This document shows positions 48,190 through 56,604 of a stretch of DNA of 64,000 bases, piece after piece. How positions within the stretch are numbered: position 1 is the stretch's first letter; every line of letters starts with the position of its first letter. Source of the stretch: Pseudomonas sp. 8O (GTDB taxonomy: Bacteria; Pseudomonadota; Gammaproteobacteria; Pseudomonadales; Pseudomonadaceae); assembly GCF_902506495.1 (NCBI RefSeq), contig NZ_LR733264.1, forward strand, positions 1,938,900-2,002,899, written 5' to 3'. The notes under the pieces were generated by a model. That model saw nothing but the letters and a program-made list of their open reading frames with translations, was not told the DNA's origin and did no database searches. The position numbers and the translations under genes were made by a program.

Positions 48190-48681
48190 ATGAGCGCACT
48201 GGTTGGCGTGATCATGGGCTCCAAGTCCGATTGGTCCACCCTTAGCCACACCGCCGAGATGCTGGACAAGCTGGGCATCCCCCACGAGGTCAAGGTGGTC
48301 TCTGCCCACCGCACCCCGGATCTGCTGTTCCAGTACGCCGAAGAGGCAGAAGCACGCGGCATTCAGGTGATCATCGCCGGTGCCGGTGGCGCCGCTCACC
48401 TGCCGGGCATGTGCGCGGCCAAGACCCACCTGCCAGTGCTTGGCGTACCGGTGCAGTCGTCCATGCTCTCGGGCGTCGACTCACTGCTGTCGATCGTGCA
48501 GATGCCGGCCGGCATTCCAGTCGCCACCCTGGCCATCGGCAAGGCCGGCGCGGTCAACGCCGCCCTGCTCGCCGCCAGCATCCTCGGTCACCAGCACCCG
48601 CAGTTTCACGCGGCGCTGAAGCAGTTCCGCCAGGAACAGACCGATACCGTGCTGAGCAACCCGGACCCGCGCGAGGCCTGA
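48190..48681 (+). CDS. purE: 5-(carboxyamino)imidazole ribonucleotide mutase
   Basis: 163 residues. It converts N5-CAIR to CAIR in purine synthesis. Motifs are [13 protein letters not shown] at the N-terminus, VSAHRTPD (catalytic His), [14 protein letters not shown] and [32 protein letters not shown] ribosome site fixes the start. purK follows 148 bases downstream, across repeat element D. Confidence 0.97.
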   Translation: MSALVGVIMGSKSDWSTLSHTAEMLDKLGIPHEVKVVSAHRTPDLLFQYAEEAEARGIQVIIAGAGGAAHLPGMCAAKTHLPVLGVPVQSSMLSGVDSLLSIVQMPAGIPVATLAIGKAGAVNAALLAASILGHQHPQFHAALKQFRQEQTDTVLSNPDPREA

Positions 48682-48715
48682 AGCCCATTCCATCAGGGGC
48701 TGCGACACGGTGCAT

Positions 48716-48790
48716 TTGAACGCTGTCCGCTGCTCGGAATGCTCATTTACCGGCGTAAAATCCGCTTCCTGCGCTGCGGGCAGCGTTCAA
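48716..48790. repeat. Core-dyad element D (75 bp) between purE and purK
   Basis: A short version bounded by TTGAACGCTG (48716-48725) and CAGCGTTCAA (48781-48790). The core is GAATGCTCATTTAC-cggc-GTAAAATCCGC, the same as in B and C apart from a four-base loop. The ends are unrelated to those of A, B and C. It ends 39 bases before the purK start. Confidence 0.8.
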
Positions 48791-48829
48791 CTGCTTGGTC
48801 TCGCCACCTGCTGATAAAGGGGCTTTGTT

Positions 48830-49915
48830 ATGAAAATAGGTGTGATCGGTGGCGGCCAGCTGGGCCGCATGATGGCCCTGGCGGGCACCCCGCTGGGCAT
48901 GAACTTCGCTTTCCTCGACCCCGCGCCGGACGCCTGCGCCCAGGCGCTCGGTGAGCATATCCGTGCCGACTACGGCGATCAGGACCACCTGCGCCAGTTG
49001 GCCGACGAGGTCGACCTGGTCACCTTCGAGTTCGAGAGCGTGCCGGCCGAGACCGTGGCCTTCCTCTCGCAGTTCGTACCGGTTTACCCGAGCGCGCAAG
49101 CCCTGCGCATCGCCCGCGACCGCTGGTTCGAGAAGTCCATGTTCCGCGAGCTGGGCATTCCCACCCCGGAGTTCGCCGATATCCAGTCGCAGGCTGACCT
49201 CGACGCCGCAGTGGCCAGCATCGGCCTACCGGCGGTGATGAAGACCCGCACCCTGGGCTACGACGGCAAGGGCCAGAAGGTGCTGCGCAAGCCCGAAGAC
49301 GTCAGCGGCGCCTTCGCCGAGCTGGGTAGCGTGCCGTGCATCCTCGAAGGCTTCGTACCCTTCACCGGCGAGGTATCGCTGATTGCCGTGCGCGCCCGCG
49401 ACGGCGAAACGCGCTTCTACCCGCTGGTGCACAACACCCACGACAGCGGCATCCTCGCCCTGTCCGTCGCCAGCACCGATCACCCGCTGCAGGCACTGGC
49501 CGAGGACTATGTTGGCCGCGTGCTGGACAAGCTCGATTACGTCGGCGTGCTGGCCTTCGAGTTCTTCGAGGTGGACGGCGGTCTCAAGGCCAACGAGATC
49601 GCCCCGCGCGTCCACAACTCCGGGCACTGGACCATCGAAGGTGCCGAGTGCAGCCAGTTCGAAAACCACCTGCGCGCCGTCGCCGGCCTGCCGCTGGGCT
49701 CCACCGCCAAGCTGGGCGAAAGCGCCATGCTCAACTTCATCGGTTCGGTGCCGCCGGTGGACAAGGTGATCAGCGTTGCCGACTGCCACCTGCACCACTA
49801 TGGCAAGGCCTTCAAGGCCGGGCGCAAGGTCGGTCATGCCACCCTGCGGTGCGCCGACCGCGCCAGCCTGGATGCGCGTATCGCCGACGTTCAGGCGTTG
49901 ATCGCCGAAGACTGA
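48830..49915 (+). CDS. purK: 5-(carboxyamino)imidazole ribonucleotide synthase
   Basis: 361 residues, ATP-grasp enzyme that carboxylates AIR to N5-CAIR, the PurE substrate. Features are IGVIGGGQLGRMMALAG, the ATP-grasp loop MKTRTLGYDGKGQ, FTGEVSLIAVR, and NEIAPRVHNSGHWTIEGAECSQFENHLRAV. It is in the usual order after purE. The ribosome site is AAAGGGG. An inverted repeat lies just past the stop. Confidence 0.97.
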   Translation: MKIGVIGGGQLGRMMALAGTPLGMNFAFLDPAPDACAQALGEHIRADYGDQDHLRQLADEVDLVTFEFESVPAETVAFLSQFVPVYPSAQALRIARDRWFEKSMFRELGIPTPEFADIQSQADLDAAVASIGLPAVMKTRTLGYDGKGQKVLRKPEDVSGAFAELGSVPCILEGFVPFTGEVSLIAVRARDGETRFYPLVHNTHDSGILALSVASTDHPLQALAEDYVGRVLDKLDYVGVLAFEFFEVDGGLKANEIAPRVHNSGHWTIEGAECSQFENHLRAVAGLPLGSTAKLGESAMLNFIGSVPPVDKVISVADCHLHHYGKAFKAGRKVGHATLRCADRASLDARIADVQALIAED

Positions 49916-49935
49916 CCGGTCGATTCGCAGCTAGA

Positions 49936-49963
49936 CTCTTGAACGACGGTGGTCGTTCAAGAG
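49936..49963 (+). promoter_or_regulatory. 12-base-pair hairpin spanning the ribosome site of the next gene
   Basis: Perfect stem CTCTTGAACGAC / GTCGTTCAAGAG with a GGTG loop. The right arm ends with AAGAG, which is the only Shine-Dalgarno-like sequence before the ATG at 49969. There is no T-run, so it is less likely to be a terminator for purK. Confidence 0.6.
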
Positions 49964-49968
49964 CCCCC

Positions 49969-50733
49969 ATGAAGCGTCTTCTTTCCTTACTGCCACTACT
50001 GTTCACGCTGACCTGCGTTGGCGCGCCAGAGGTGCTGCGCGTCGACTTTCGCGAACGGCCGCCGGAAATGCGAGCGGTCGACGGGCTGCCCAGCGGCCCG
50101 CTGATCAGCGTGCTGGAAACTGCCGCACACCGCGTCGGGGTAGACCTGCAGTGGCGTGAAGCACCCTTTCTGCGCAGCCTCGACGACCTTCGCTCCGGGC
50201 GAGTCGACCTGGTGCCGCGCGTATTGCTCACTCAACAGCGGCTCGAGTACATCCATTTCCTGCCCAGCATTGGCAATCAACAACTGAACGTTCGCTTCGT
50301 TGTGCGCCCGGGGGAAGAAGCCAGACCGAGCCGCTACGAGGATCTGTACGATCTGTCCGTGGGCGTCAAACGCGGTACAGCCTATTTCGAGCCCTTCGAC
50401 AGCGACGACCTGCTCGATCGCGCCTATGCCAGCGACGACGCGCAGCTGGCCGCGATGTTCCGGGCCGGGCGCCTGGACACCATCGCAGTGATCGACGCCG
50501 TACCGATGGAAGCGCAATTCCAGGCGATTAACTTTCGCGACTACAGCTACGCGCACTACAAACACCAGCAGATACTGGGCAACCACTTCGGCGCATCGCT
50601 GAAACGCTACCGGAGCGACCGGCGCGAACTCTACGACCGCCTGGGTGCTGAGCTCGAACGTATGCGTGAGGAGGGCGAAGTTGCCCTGATCTACCACCGT
50701 TATGGCGTTCTGCCGCCAGACCAGGCGAACTGA
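49969..50733 (+). CDS. Periplasmic solute-binding-like protein (SBP_bac_3 type)
   Basis: 254 residues with a signal peptide (about 1-18). The rest resembles the extracellular solute-binding family 3 fold: LRVDFRERPPEM at the N-terminus, GPLISVLETAAHRVG, a VDLVPRVLLTQQRLEYIHF stretch, and LYDLSVGVKRGTAYF. Such proteins without a transporter are common in Pseudomonas and the ligand is unknown. It follows purK by 53 bases, with a hairpin between. Confidence 0.82.
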   Translation: MKRLLSLLPLLFTLTCVGAPEVLRVDFRERPPEMRAVDGLPSGPLISVLETAAHRVGVDLQWREAPFLRSLDDLRSGRVDLVPRVLLTQQRLEYIHFLPSIGNQQLNVRFVVRPGEEARPSRYEDLYDLSVGVKRGTAYFEPFDSDDLLDRAYASDDAQLAAMFRAGRLDTIAVIDAVPMEAQFQAINFRDYSYAHYKHQQILGNHFGASLKRYRSDRRELYDRLGAELERMREEGEVALIYHRYGVLPPDQAN

Positions 50734-50799
50734 TAGCCACATTGGCTTGTCCCATGACGAGCCTGCCGCACGAGCGGCACACATCAAGGAGACACGCCA

Positions 50800-51045
50800 A
50801 TGGGCATTATCGGCACCATCTTCATCGGCCTGATCGTCGGGTTGATCGCACGTTTTCTCAAGCCCGGCGATGACAGCATGGGCTGGATCATGACCATCCT
50901 GCTCGGCATCGGCGGCTCCATTGCCGCGACTTATGGCGGCCAGGCACTGGGCATCTACGAAGCCGGACAGGCCGCCGGTTTTATCGGCGCAGTGATCGGC
51001 GCCGTCGTTCTGCTGGTAATCTACGGCGCGATCAAGAAGGGCTGA
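50800..51045 (+). CDS. GlsB/YeaQ/YmgE family small membrane protein
   Basis: 81 residues with three hydrophobic helices. The glycine-rich pattern GIIGTIFIGLIVGLIARFLKPGDD and GWIMTILLGIGGSIAATYGG is typical of this stress-related family. The function is unknown. An AAGGAGAC ribosome site precedes the start. Confidence 0.9.
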   Translation: MGIIGTIFIGLIVGLIARFLKPGDDSMGWIMTILLGIGGSIAATYGGQALGIYEAGQAAGFIGAVIGAVVLLVIYGAIKKG

Positions 51046-51109
51046 AAGGCCCCGGTCAGGAGCCGACCTGTCGGCTCCTCGTTCACGCCGCCACGAGATG
51101 CCATACCCC

Positions 51110-51646
51110 ATGCGCCACCTGCTGCTCGCCCTGCTCTTCTTTACCGGCCTGGCCCACGCCGAACTGCCGGAAACCGACTGGCTCGACCTGATGCCCCCCG
51201 AAGACCGCAAGGCCCTCGAGGAAATGCCCGACATCAGTCACGACAGCCCTGAAGGCGACAGCACCTTCTACGGCGAAGGCGGCCTGCGTCAGCAGGACAA
51301 GGACCTGCCTGCGGTCATGTACTCCACCAAGACCGTCGCCGCACTCGACGGCAAGGCCATCCGCCTGGGGGGTTACCCGGTGCCGCTGGAAAACGACGAG
51401 AAAGGCAACAGCACGCTGTTCTTTCTGGTGCCCTACCCAGGCGCCTGCATCCACGTACCGCCACCGCCGCCCAATCAGCTGGTGCTGGTGCGCTATCCCA
51501 AGGGCATCCCGCTCGACGATATCTACGCCCCACTGTGGGTCAGCGGCGAGCTCAAGGTGGAGCAGGTCAGCAACGACCTGGCCGACGCCGCCTATGCCAT
51601 GGAAGCGGGCGAAGTCCGCCTGGTAACTGACGAAGACCTCTACTGA
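51110..51646 (+). CDS. DUF3299 family exported protein
   Basis: 178 residues from 51110, or 182 from an in-frame ATG at 51098. I prefer 51110 because a standard signal peptide MRHLLLALLFFTGLAHA begins there. The mature part begins with WLDLMPPEDRKALEEM and contains PYPGACIHVPPPPPNQLVLV, the DUF3299 core. These proteins are periplasmic and of unknown function. It is 18 bases before the next gene, so an operon is likely. Confidence 0.85.
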   Translation: MRHLLLALLFFTGLAHAELPETDWLDLMPPEDRKALEEMPDISHDSPEGDSTFYGEGGLRQQDKDLPAVMYSTKTVAALDGKAIRLGGYPVPLENDEKGNSTLFFLVPYPGACIHVPPPPPNQLVLVRYPKGIPLDDIYAPLWVSGELKVEQVSNDLADAAYAMEAGEVRLVTDEDLY

Positions 51647-51664
51647 TCGCTCTGGAGCCCGCAC

Positions 51665-52144
51665 ATGAAAGCTGCCGCCCTGCTATTGCTGTGCCTGCTG
51701 TCCACCGCTGCGCTGGCCCTGGAGCCCGGCGAGCGCCTGGTGCCCTGGACGCTGTTGGATCAGCATGACGCACCCTACACCCTCAACGAGCAGACCCGCG
51801 TGCTGCTGGTGGCGCGCGACATGGACGGCGCCAAGCTGGTCAACGCCGCCCTGGACGGCAAACCCAGGGGCTATCTGGAACAGCGCCAGGCGGTCTTTCT
51901 CGCCGATATCAGCCGCATGCCCGGGGTCATCGCCAGCCTCTTCGCCCTGCCGAAGATGCGCGACTACAGCTATCGCATCCTCCTCGACCGTGATGCGCGC
52001 ATCGCCCCGCGCTATCCGGCCGGCGAGGGCGAAGTGCTATGGCTGCAGCTCGATGGTCTGCAGATCGTCTCGCAGCAGGTTTTCAGCCGCGCTGACGATC
52101 TGCGAAAAGCCCTGGAGGCACAAGCAAGCACTGACAGTCAGTGA
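51665..52144 (+). CDS. Exported hypothetical protein, thioredoxin-like fold
   Basis: 159 residues with a signal peptide (about 1-19, ending ALA). The remainder LVPWTLLDQHDAPYTLNEQTRVLLVARDMDG and the C-terminal IVSQQVFSRADDLRKALE suggest a thioredoxin-like or YtfJ-like fold, but no CxxC is present. It is co-directional with the DUF3299 gene 18 bases upstream. Function unknown. Confidence 0.8.
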   Translation: MKAAALLLLCLLSTAALALEPGERLVPWTLLDQHDAPYTLNEQTRVLLVARDMDGAKLVNAALDGKPRGYLEQRQAVFLADISRMPGVIASLFALPKMRDYSYRILLDRDARIAPRYPAGEGEVLWLQLDGLQIVSQQVFSRADDLRKALEAQASTDSQ

Positions 52145-52172
52145 AGAACCAGCAGGCCGCTATATGCCTTTC

Positions 52173-52243
52173 GTAGGAGCCCCCTGGGCGAAGCTTCCGG
52201 TTTGGCGGCGTACTTGCGATTTGCCGCGAGGCGCGGCTCCTAC
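52173..52243. repeat. REP palindrome pair
   Basis: GTAGGAGCCCCC...and the facing GCGCGGCTCCTAC, with TTGCCGCGAGG inside. This is the classic Pseudomonas GTAGGAGC-type REP in a divergent pair. Confidence 0.8.
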
Positions 52244-52268
52244 AGATTCGATGTATCGGCACTGACTG

Positions 52269-53168
52269 TTAGCCCGTCAGCTCACTCGAAATACGCAACT
52301 CCAGGCGATGCCTTTCATCCGGCTTTAGCTGCACGACGTCTTCCAGCACATTGGCCGTTTCGATACACAACATGTTCTGCCAGGCGTCATCGAGAAACTG
52401 CGAGAGGCGCCTGGCCTTGTCGACCCACGGATTCCACAGCACGGCCGAACGTGAACCACGGGCATCCAGATGGATGCGCCGGCCCCAGCCGGGGTCGACG
52501 ATACTCAGCCGCGCGGGGGTATCGAGGTAGATGCGATCCGTCTCGGCGCTGAATCCCAGTTCGCTCTGCTGACGCAGCTCCTGCCAGTCCAGCAGGGTGT
52601 CGAGGTAGCGACAGGCCTGCAGCCCCTCGACGCTGACCTGGCGCACGTCGCTGACGGCGAAGTAGCTGTGCAGTGCCTGGCTCAGGGTCAGGGGCGTGTC
52701 ACCGCGATTGTGGGTTTCCAGGCTCATGCTGAGATCCTGCGCCAGACGCACGACGAAGGTCAGGCCGACGTCCCTGGGCCAGCCGTCCAGCGGCTGATTA
52801 CGCGTGTCATAGGCAAAGCGCAGAGTGACAGTGTCGTCCTCCTCGTCGATGCCCAGCAGCTCCCAGTCCAGCGCCCTAACCAGGCCGTGGGCTGGCGCCT
52901 GCTCCTCCTGATAGTGCGCCTGCACCGCCTGCGGATTGCGCCGCAGGTCACCGAACCAGGGCCAGCACACCGGCACACCACCACGCACGCTTTGTCCACG
53001 CTGGTAGACCGCATCCGGGCTTAGCCAGATCAGCGGCGGCTGCTCGCTCTGCTGGTAACTGAGAATCTGCGCACCCTGCTGGGCCACCAGCAATTCGCTG
53101 TCGGCGGCACGGATGCGCCAGCAGACCAGTTGATCCAGTTCCACGCGTTCGACTTGGGCGGTGCTCAT
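52269..53168 (-). CDS. D-hexose-6-phosphate mutarotase (aldose-1-epimerase superfamily, YeaD-like)
   Basis: 299 residues. Motifs are AAQGAQILSY-type VAQQGAQILSYQ, IWLSPDAVYQRGQSVRGGVPVCWPWFG with conserved Arg and Pro-Trp, APAHGLVRALDWEL (catalytic His), and ALHSYFAVSDV (second His). It interconverts glucose-6-phosphate anomers. The start at 53168 follows an AGGT site. A terminator separates it from the upstream TRAP genes. Confidence 0.93.
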   Translation of the reverse strand: MSTAQVERVELDQLVCWRIRAADSELLVAQQGAQILSYQQSEQPPLIWLSPDAVYQRGQSVRGGVPVCWPWFGDLRRNPQAVQAHYQEEQAPAHGLVRALDWELLGIDEEDDTVTLRFAYDTRNQPLDGWPRDVGLTFVVRLAQDLSMSLETHNRGDTPLTLSQALHSYFAVSDVRQVSVEGLQACRYLDTLLDWQELRQQSELGFSAETDRIYLDTPARLSIVDPGWGRRIHLDARGSRSAVLWNPWVDKARRLSQFLDDAWQNMLCIETANVLEDVVQLKPDERHRLELRISSELTG

Positions 53169-53216
53169 GGCGACCTCTCGTTGAGATAGATGACAGACAG
53201 TGTGACAACGCAAAAA

Positions 53217-53249
53217 GCAAAACGCCCATCACGAGGACGGGCGTTTTGC
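53217..53249 (-). terminator. Intrinsic terminator of the TRAP permease operon
   Basis: 11-base-pair stem GCAAAACGCCC / GGGCGTTTTGC with an 11-base loop, followed on the minus strand by TTTTTG. It lies 18 bases after the large permease stop. Confidence 0.9.
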
Positions 53250-53267
53250 CAAACCAGCTAGCAATGC

Positions 53268-54644
53268 TTACTTGCCGTAGACCTGTTCCGGCAGCCAGGT
53301 GATCAGCCCCGGGAAGATGTAGGCGATCACCAGCAGCAGAATCTGGATCAGGATGAACGGTACGACACCCTTGTAGATGGTGCTGGTCGGGATGCTCGCC
53401 GGCGTCACGCCACGCAGATAGAACAGCGCGAAGCCGAATGGCGGAGTCAGGAAGGAGGTCTGCAGGTTCAGCGCGATCATCACGCCGAGCCAGATCGGGT
53501 CGAGGCCCATGGCCAGCAGCACCGGCCCGACGATCGGTACCACCACGAAGGTGATCTCGATGAAATCGAGGATGAAGCCGAGCAGGAAGATCACCAGCAT
53601 CACCAGGAAGAACGCACCGAGCACGCCGCCAGGCAGTTGGGCGAACACGTCCTCGATCAGCACCTCACCGCCGAAGCCTCGGAACACCAGGGAGAACAGC
53701 GAGGCACCGATCAGGATCATGAAGACCATGGCACTGATTTCGGTGGTGCCGTAAGCCACTTCCTTGAGCTGACCGAAGTTCAGCTTGCCTTTGCTGAAGG
53801 CCAGCAACATGGCGCCCACGGCCCCCAGCGCGGCAGCCTCGGTCGGCGTGGCGTAGCCAGCGAGGATCGAGCCCAGCACAGCGCCAATCAGGATCAGCGG
53901 GGGTACCAGGGCTTTGATCAGCTTGCCCCACTCGATCGGACCCAGTTCTTCCTGGGGCAGCGCCGGTAGCTTCTTCGGCTGGAGGATGGCGACTGCGATG
54001 ATGTAGACGATGTACAGACCAACCAGCAGCAGCCCGGGAATCAGCGCGCCGACGAACAGGTCACCGACCGACACGGTCTTCGGCGAGAAGATGCCCATCT
54101 TCAGCTGCGCCTGCTGATAGGCGCTGGACATCACGTCACCCAGCAACACCAGCACGATCGAAGGCGGAATGATCTGCCCCAGGGTGCCGGTAGCCGCCAG
54201 GGTACCGGTGGAAATGGCCGGGTCGTAACCACGGCGCAGCATGGTCGGCAGAGCCAGCAGGCCCATGGTCACCACGGTGGCACCGACGATACCGGTGGAA
54301 GCCGCCAGCAGAGCGCCGACCACGCACACGGAAATCGCCAGGCCGCCACGCAGGGTGCCGAACAGGCGCGACATGGACTCCAGCAAGTCCTCGGCCACCC
54401 GTGAACGTTCCAGCATCACGCCCATGAACACGAACAGCGGTACGGCGAGCATGGTCTGGTTGTTCATGATGCCGAACAGACGGTTCGGCAGAGCGCTGAG
54501 GTAACCGGGGTCGAAGGTGCCCGTGACGACGCCGATAGCGGCGAACAGCAGGGAAACGCCGGCCAGGGTGAACGCCACCGGGAAGCCGGCCATCAAGGCC
54601 ACGCAAATACTGACGAACAGCAGAATCGCCATCAACTCAGCCAT
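53268..54644 (-). CDS. dctM: TRAP transporter large permease (DctM)
   Basis: 458 residues, about 12 helices. Family features are AVPLFVFMGVMLERSRVAEDL, STGIVGATVVTMGLLALP, GTLGQIIPPSIVLVLLGD and TPPFGFALFYLRGV. It forms the main channel of a sodium-coupled TRAP transporter. Its start overlaps the dctQ stop by eight bases. The substrate, probably an organic or keto acid, is set by the binding protein on the other strand. Confidence 0.94.
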   Translation of the reverse strand: MAELMAILLFVSICVALMAGFPVAFTLAGVSLLFAAIGVVTGTFDPGYLSALPNRLFGIMNNQTMLAVPLFVFMGVMLERSRVAEDLLESMSRLFGTLRGGLAISVCVVGALLAASTGIVGATVVTMGLLALPTMLRRGYDPAISTGTLAATGTLGQIIPPSIVLVLLGDVMSSAYQQAQLKMGIFSPKTVSVGDLFVGALIPGLLLVGLYIVYIIAVAILQPKKLPALPQEELGPIEWGKLIKALVPPLILIGAVLGSILAGYATPTEAAALGAVGAMLLAFSKGKLNFGQLKEVAYGTTEISAMVFMILIGASLFSLVFRGFGGEVLIEDVFAQLPGGVLGAFFLVMLVIFLLGFILDFIEITFVVVPIVGPVLLAMGLDPIWLGVMIALNLQTSFLTPPFGFALFYLRGVTPASIPTSTIYKGVVPFILIQILLLVIAYIFPGLITWLPEQVYGK

Positions 54645-55182
54645 GTTTCACCTCCGGAGCCGGCAGGCGACCGCTGAAGACGTAGAGCGCCTTGATCATA
54701 TTGGAAATACCTTGCAGTACCAGGCTGATGACCAGTACCAGGATGATGCTCTTCTGCAGATAGACGAACTTGAGGCCACCAGACTCGCTGGAAGCTTCCA
54801 AAGTCGACCAGGCGTTGCTGACGTAGTCCCAGCTGGCCCAGCCGAGGAACAGCGCGACCGGCAGCAGGAACAGCAGGTTACCGAGAATTTCCACCAACGC
54901 CTGACGGCGGGCGCTGAACTTCTGGTAGAAGATATCCACGCGCACGTGACCGTTGCGCTGCAGCACCCAGGCCGCTGCACCCATGAACACAAGTGCGTGA
55001 GCGTAAAGCACCGCCTCCTGCAGGGCTGTCGCACCGATACCGAAACCGTAACGCAGCACCACGACGATGGCGGTACCGATCACCAGAAATACCGTCAGCC
55101 AGGCGCAGGCCTTGCCGAGCCAGCTGTTGAGCGCATCGATCAGATATGCAAGAGCGAGGGGAAATGAAGGCTTGTCGGACAT
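54637..55182 (-). CDS. dctQ: TRAP transporter small permease (DctQ)
   Basis: 181 residues with four hydrophobic helices. Features are VVVLRYGFGIGATALQE, an early Arg-Tyr-x-Phe typical of DctQ, and RVDIFYQKFSARRQALVEILGN in the middle. Start at 55182. It is the first gene of the two-gene permease operon and is divergent from the binding protein. Confidence 0.92.
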   Translation of the reverse strand: MSDKPSFPLALAYLIDALNSWLGKACAWLTVFLVIGTAIVVVLRYGFGIGATALQEAVLYAHALVFMGAAAWVLQRNGHVRVDIFYQKFSARRQALVEILGNLLFLLPVALFLGWASWDYVSNAWSTLEASSESGGLKFVYLQKSIILVLVISLVLQGISNMIKALYVFSGRLPAPEVKHG

Positions 55183-55428
55183 AGTGAGTCCTTTATCGTT
55201 ATGAGTGTAGGAGACAGGACAGCAAGCCGGTTGGCTGCACATCACGCCGCCCGCGTCCTTGTGAGCCGCAGGCCGGCGATTCTAGGCAGGCTACCGGTAA
55301 TGCAGCAATGCCCGTACAACTTTAGTCGTAGTAGCTAGGCTTGTAGGTCACGACCCCCTATGTTATTCACGCCCGGTCTACCTTCGGCGATCCCGTGGTA
55401 AGACCAATACAACAAGAAGGAGCATTGC

Positions 55429-56529
55429 ATGAAACGTCGCGACATACTCGCCGCAGCGGGCGTAGGCCTTGCAGCAACCGCACTGGCTGGCTGTAAAGAA
55501 GAGGCCAAGAGCGCCGCAGCACCCCAAGAGGGCTCGAGTTCCCAAACCTTCAACTGGAAGATGGTCACCTCCTGGCCGAAGAACTTTCCGGGCGTCGGCG
55601 TGGGGGCCGAGCGCTTCGCCAAACTGGTCGATGAAATGAGTAACGGCCGCCTGAAGGTCAAGGTGTACGCAGCAGGTGAACTGGTACCGGCACTGGAAGT
55701 GTTCGATGCAGTCTCCCGCGGTACCGCCGAGATGGGTCACGGCGCACCGTACTACTGGAAAGGCAAGGTCCCGGCGGCCCAGTTCTTCTGCGCCTCGCCA
55801 TTCGGCCCGAATGCCCAGGAAATGAACGCCTGGCTGCATCGTGGCGGTGGCCAGCAACTGTGGGAAGAAGTCTACAAACCATTCGGCGTACTGCCGATGG
55901 CCTGTGGCAACACCGGCGTGCAGACCGCTGGCTGGTTCAACAAGGAAATGAACTCGGTCGAGGACTTCAAAGGTCTGAAGATGCGTACCCCTGGCCTGGG
56001 CGGCGAAGTGCTGACCAAGATGGGCGGCACCGTGGTCAACATGCCGGCCGGTGAAATCTTCACCGCCATGCAGACTGGCGCCATCGACGCCACCGAGTGG
56101 ATCGGCCCATACAACGATCTGGCCCTCGGCCTGCACAAAGCAGCCAAGTATTACTACACCCCAGGCTGGCAGGAGCCGAGCGTTCTGTTCGAGCTGGACG
56201 TCAACATCAAGGCCTGGGAAACCCTGCCTGCGGATCTGCAAGCCATCGTTCGCGCCGCTGCTCGTGACGTCAACGGCGACATGCTCGACGATTACAACGC
56301 CAAGAACATGGAGGCCATGGAGCAACTCAAGGCCGACGGCGTGGAAGTTCGCCGCCTGCCGGACGAAGTCCTGGCCCGCCTGAAGGAAGTGGCGGCCGAG
56401 GTGGTCGATGCCAGCGCAGCGGCCGACCCGGCAGCGAGCAAGGTGTGGGAACACCAGAAGGCCTACCTCAAGCGCCTTTACGAATACGCGGAAAGCAACG
56501 AGAAGGATATCTACAACATCCGCGGCTGA
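55429..56529 (+). CDS. dctP: TRAP transporter substrate-binding protein, Tat-type lipoprotein
   Basis: 366 residues. The N-terminus MKRRDILAAAGVGLAATALAGC combines a twin-arginine-like motif with a lipobox (Cys22), so it is probably exported folded and lipidated. The DctP domain starts FNWKMVTSWPKNFPG and has EVFDAVSRGTAEMGHGAPYYW and AIDATEWIGPYND. It resembles the TakP-like group that binds 2-oxo acids. A stop at 56529 is followed by a terminator. It is divergent from dctQ. Confidence 0.92.
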   Translation: MKRRDILAAAGVGLAATALAGCKEEAKSAAAPQEGSSSQTFNWKMVTSWPKNFPGVGVGAERFAKLVDEMSNGRLKVKVYAAGELVPALEVFDAVSRGTAEMGHGAPYYWKGKVPAAQFFCASPFGPNAQEMNAWLHRGGGQQLWEEVYKPFGVLPMACGNTGVQTAGWFNKEMNSVEDFKGLKMRTPGLGGEVLTKMGGTVVNMPAGEIFTAMQTGAIDATEWIGPYNDLALGLHKAAKYYYTPGWQEPSVLFELDVNIKAWETLPADLQAIVRAAARDVNGDMLDDYNAKNMEAMEQLKADGVEVRRLPDEVLARLKEVAAEVVDASAAADPAASKVWEHQKAYLKRLYEYAESNEKDIYNIRG

Positions 56530-56543
56530 TCGCTCAGCAAAAC

Positions 56544-56570
56544 AAAACGCCGGCTTCTAGCCGGCGTTTT
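56544..56570 (+). terminator. Intrinsic terminator after the TRAP binding protein
   Basis: 11-base-pair stem AAAACGCCGGC / GCCGGCGTTTT with a five-base loop. T and A runs at the ends make it useful in both directions; it separates the TRAP binding protein from the convergent thioesterase. Confidence 0.92.
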
Positions 56571-56604
56571 CGTTACTGCAATTCGCGTTTGCGCTGGGTA
56601 AACG

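Noticed and set aside
49936..49963. Intrinsic terminator for purK
   Set aside because: The stem is strong but no T-run follows, and it sits on the next gene's ribosome site.
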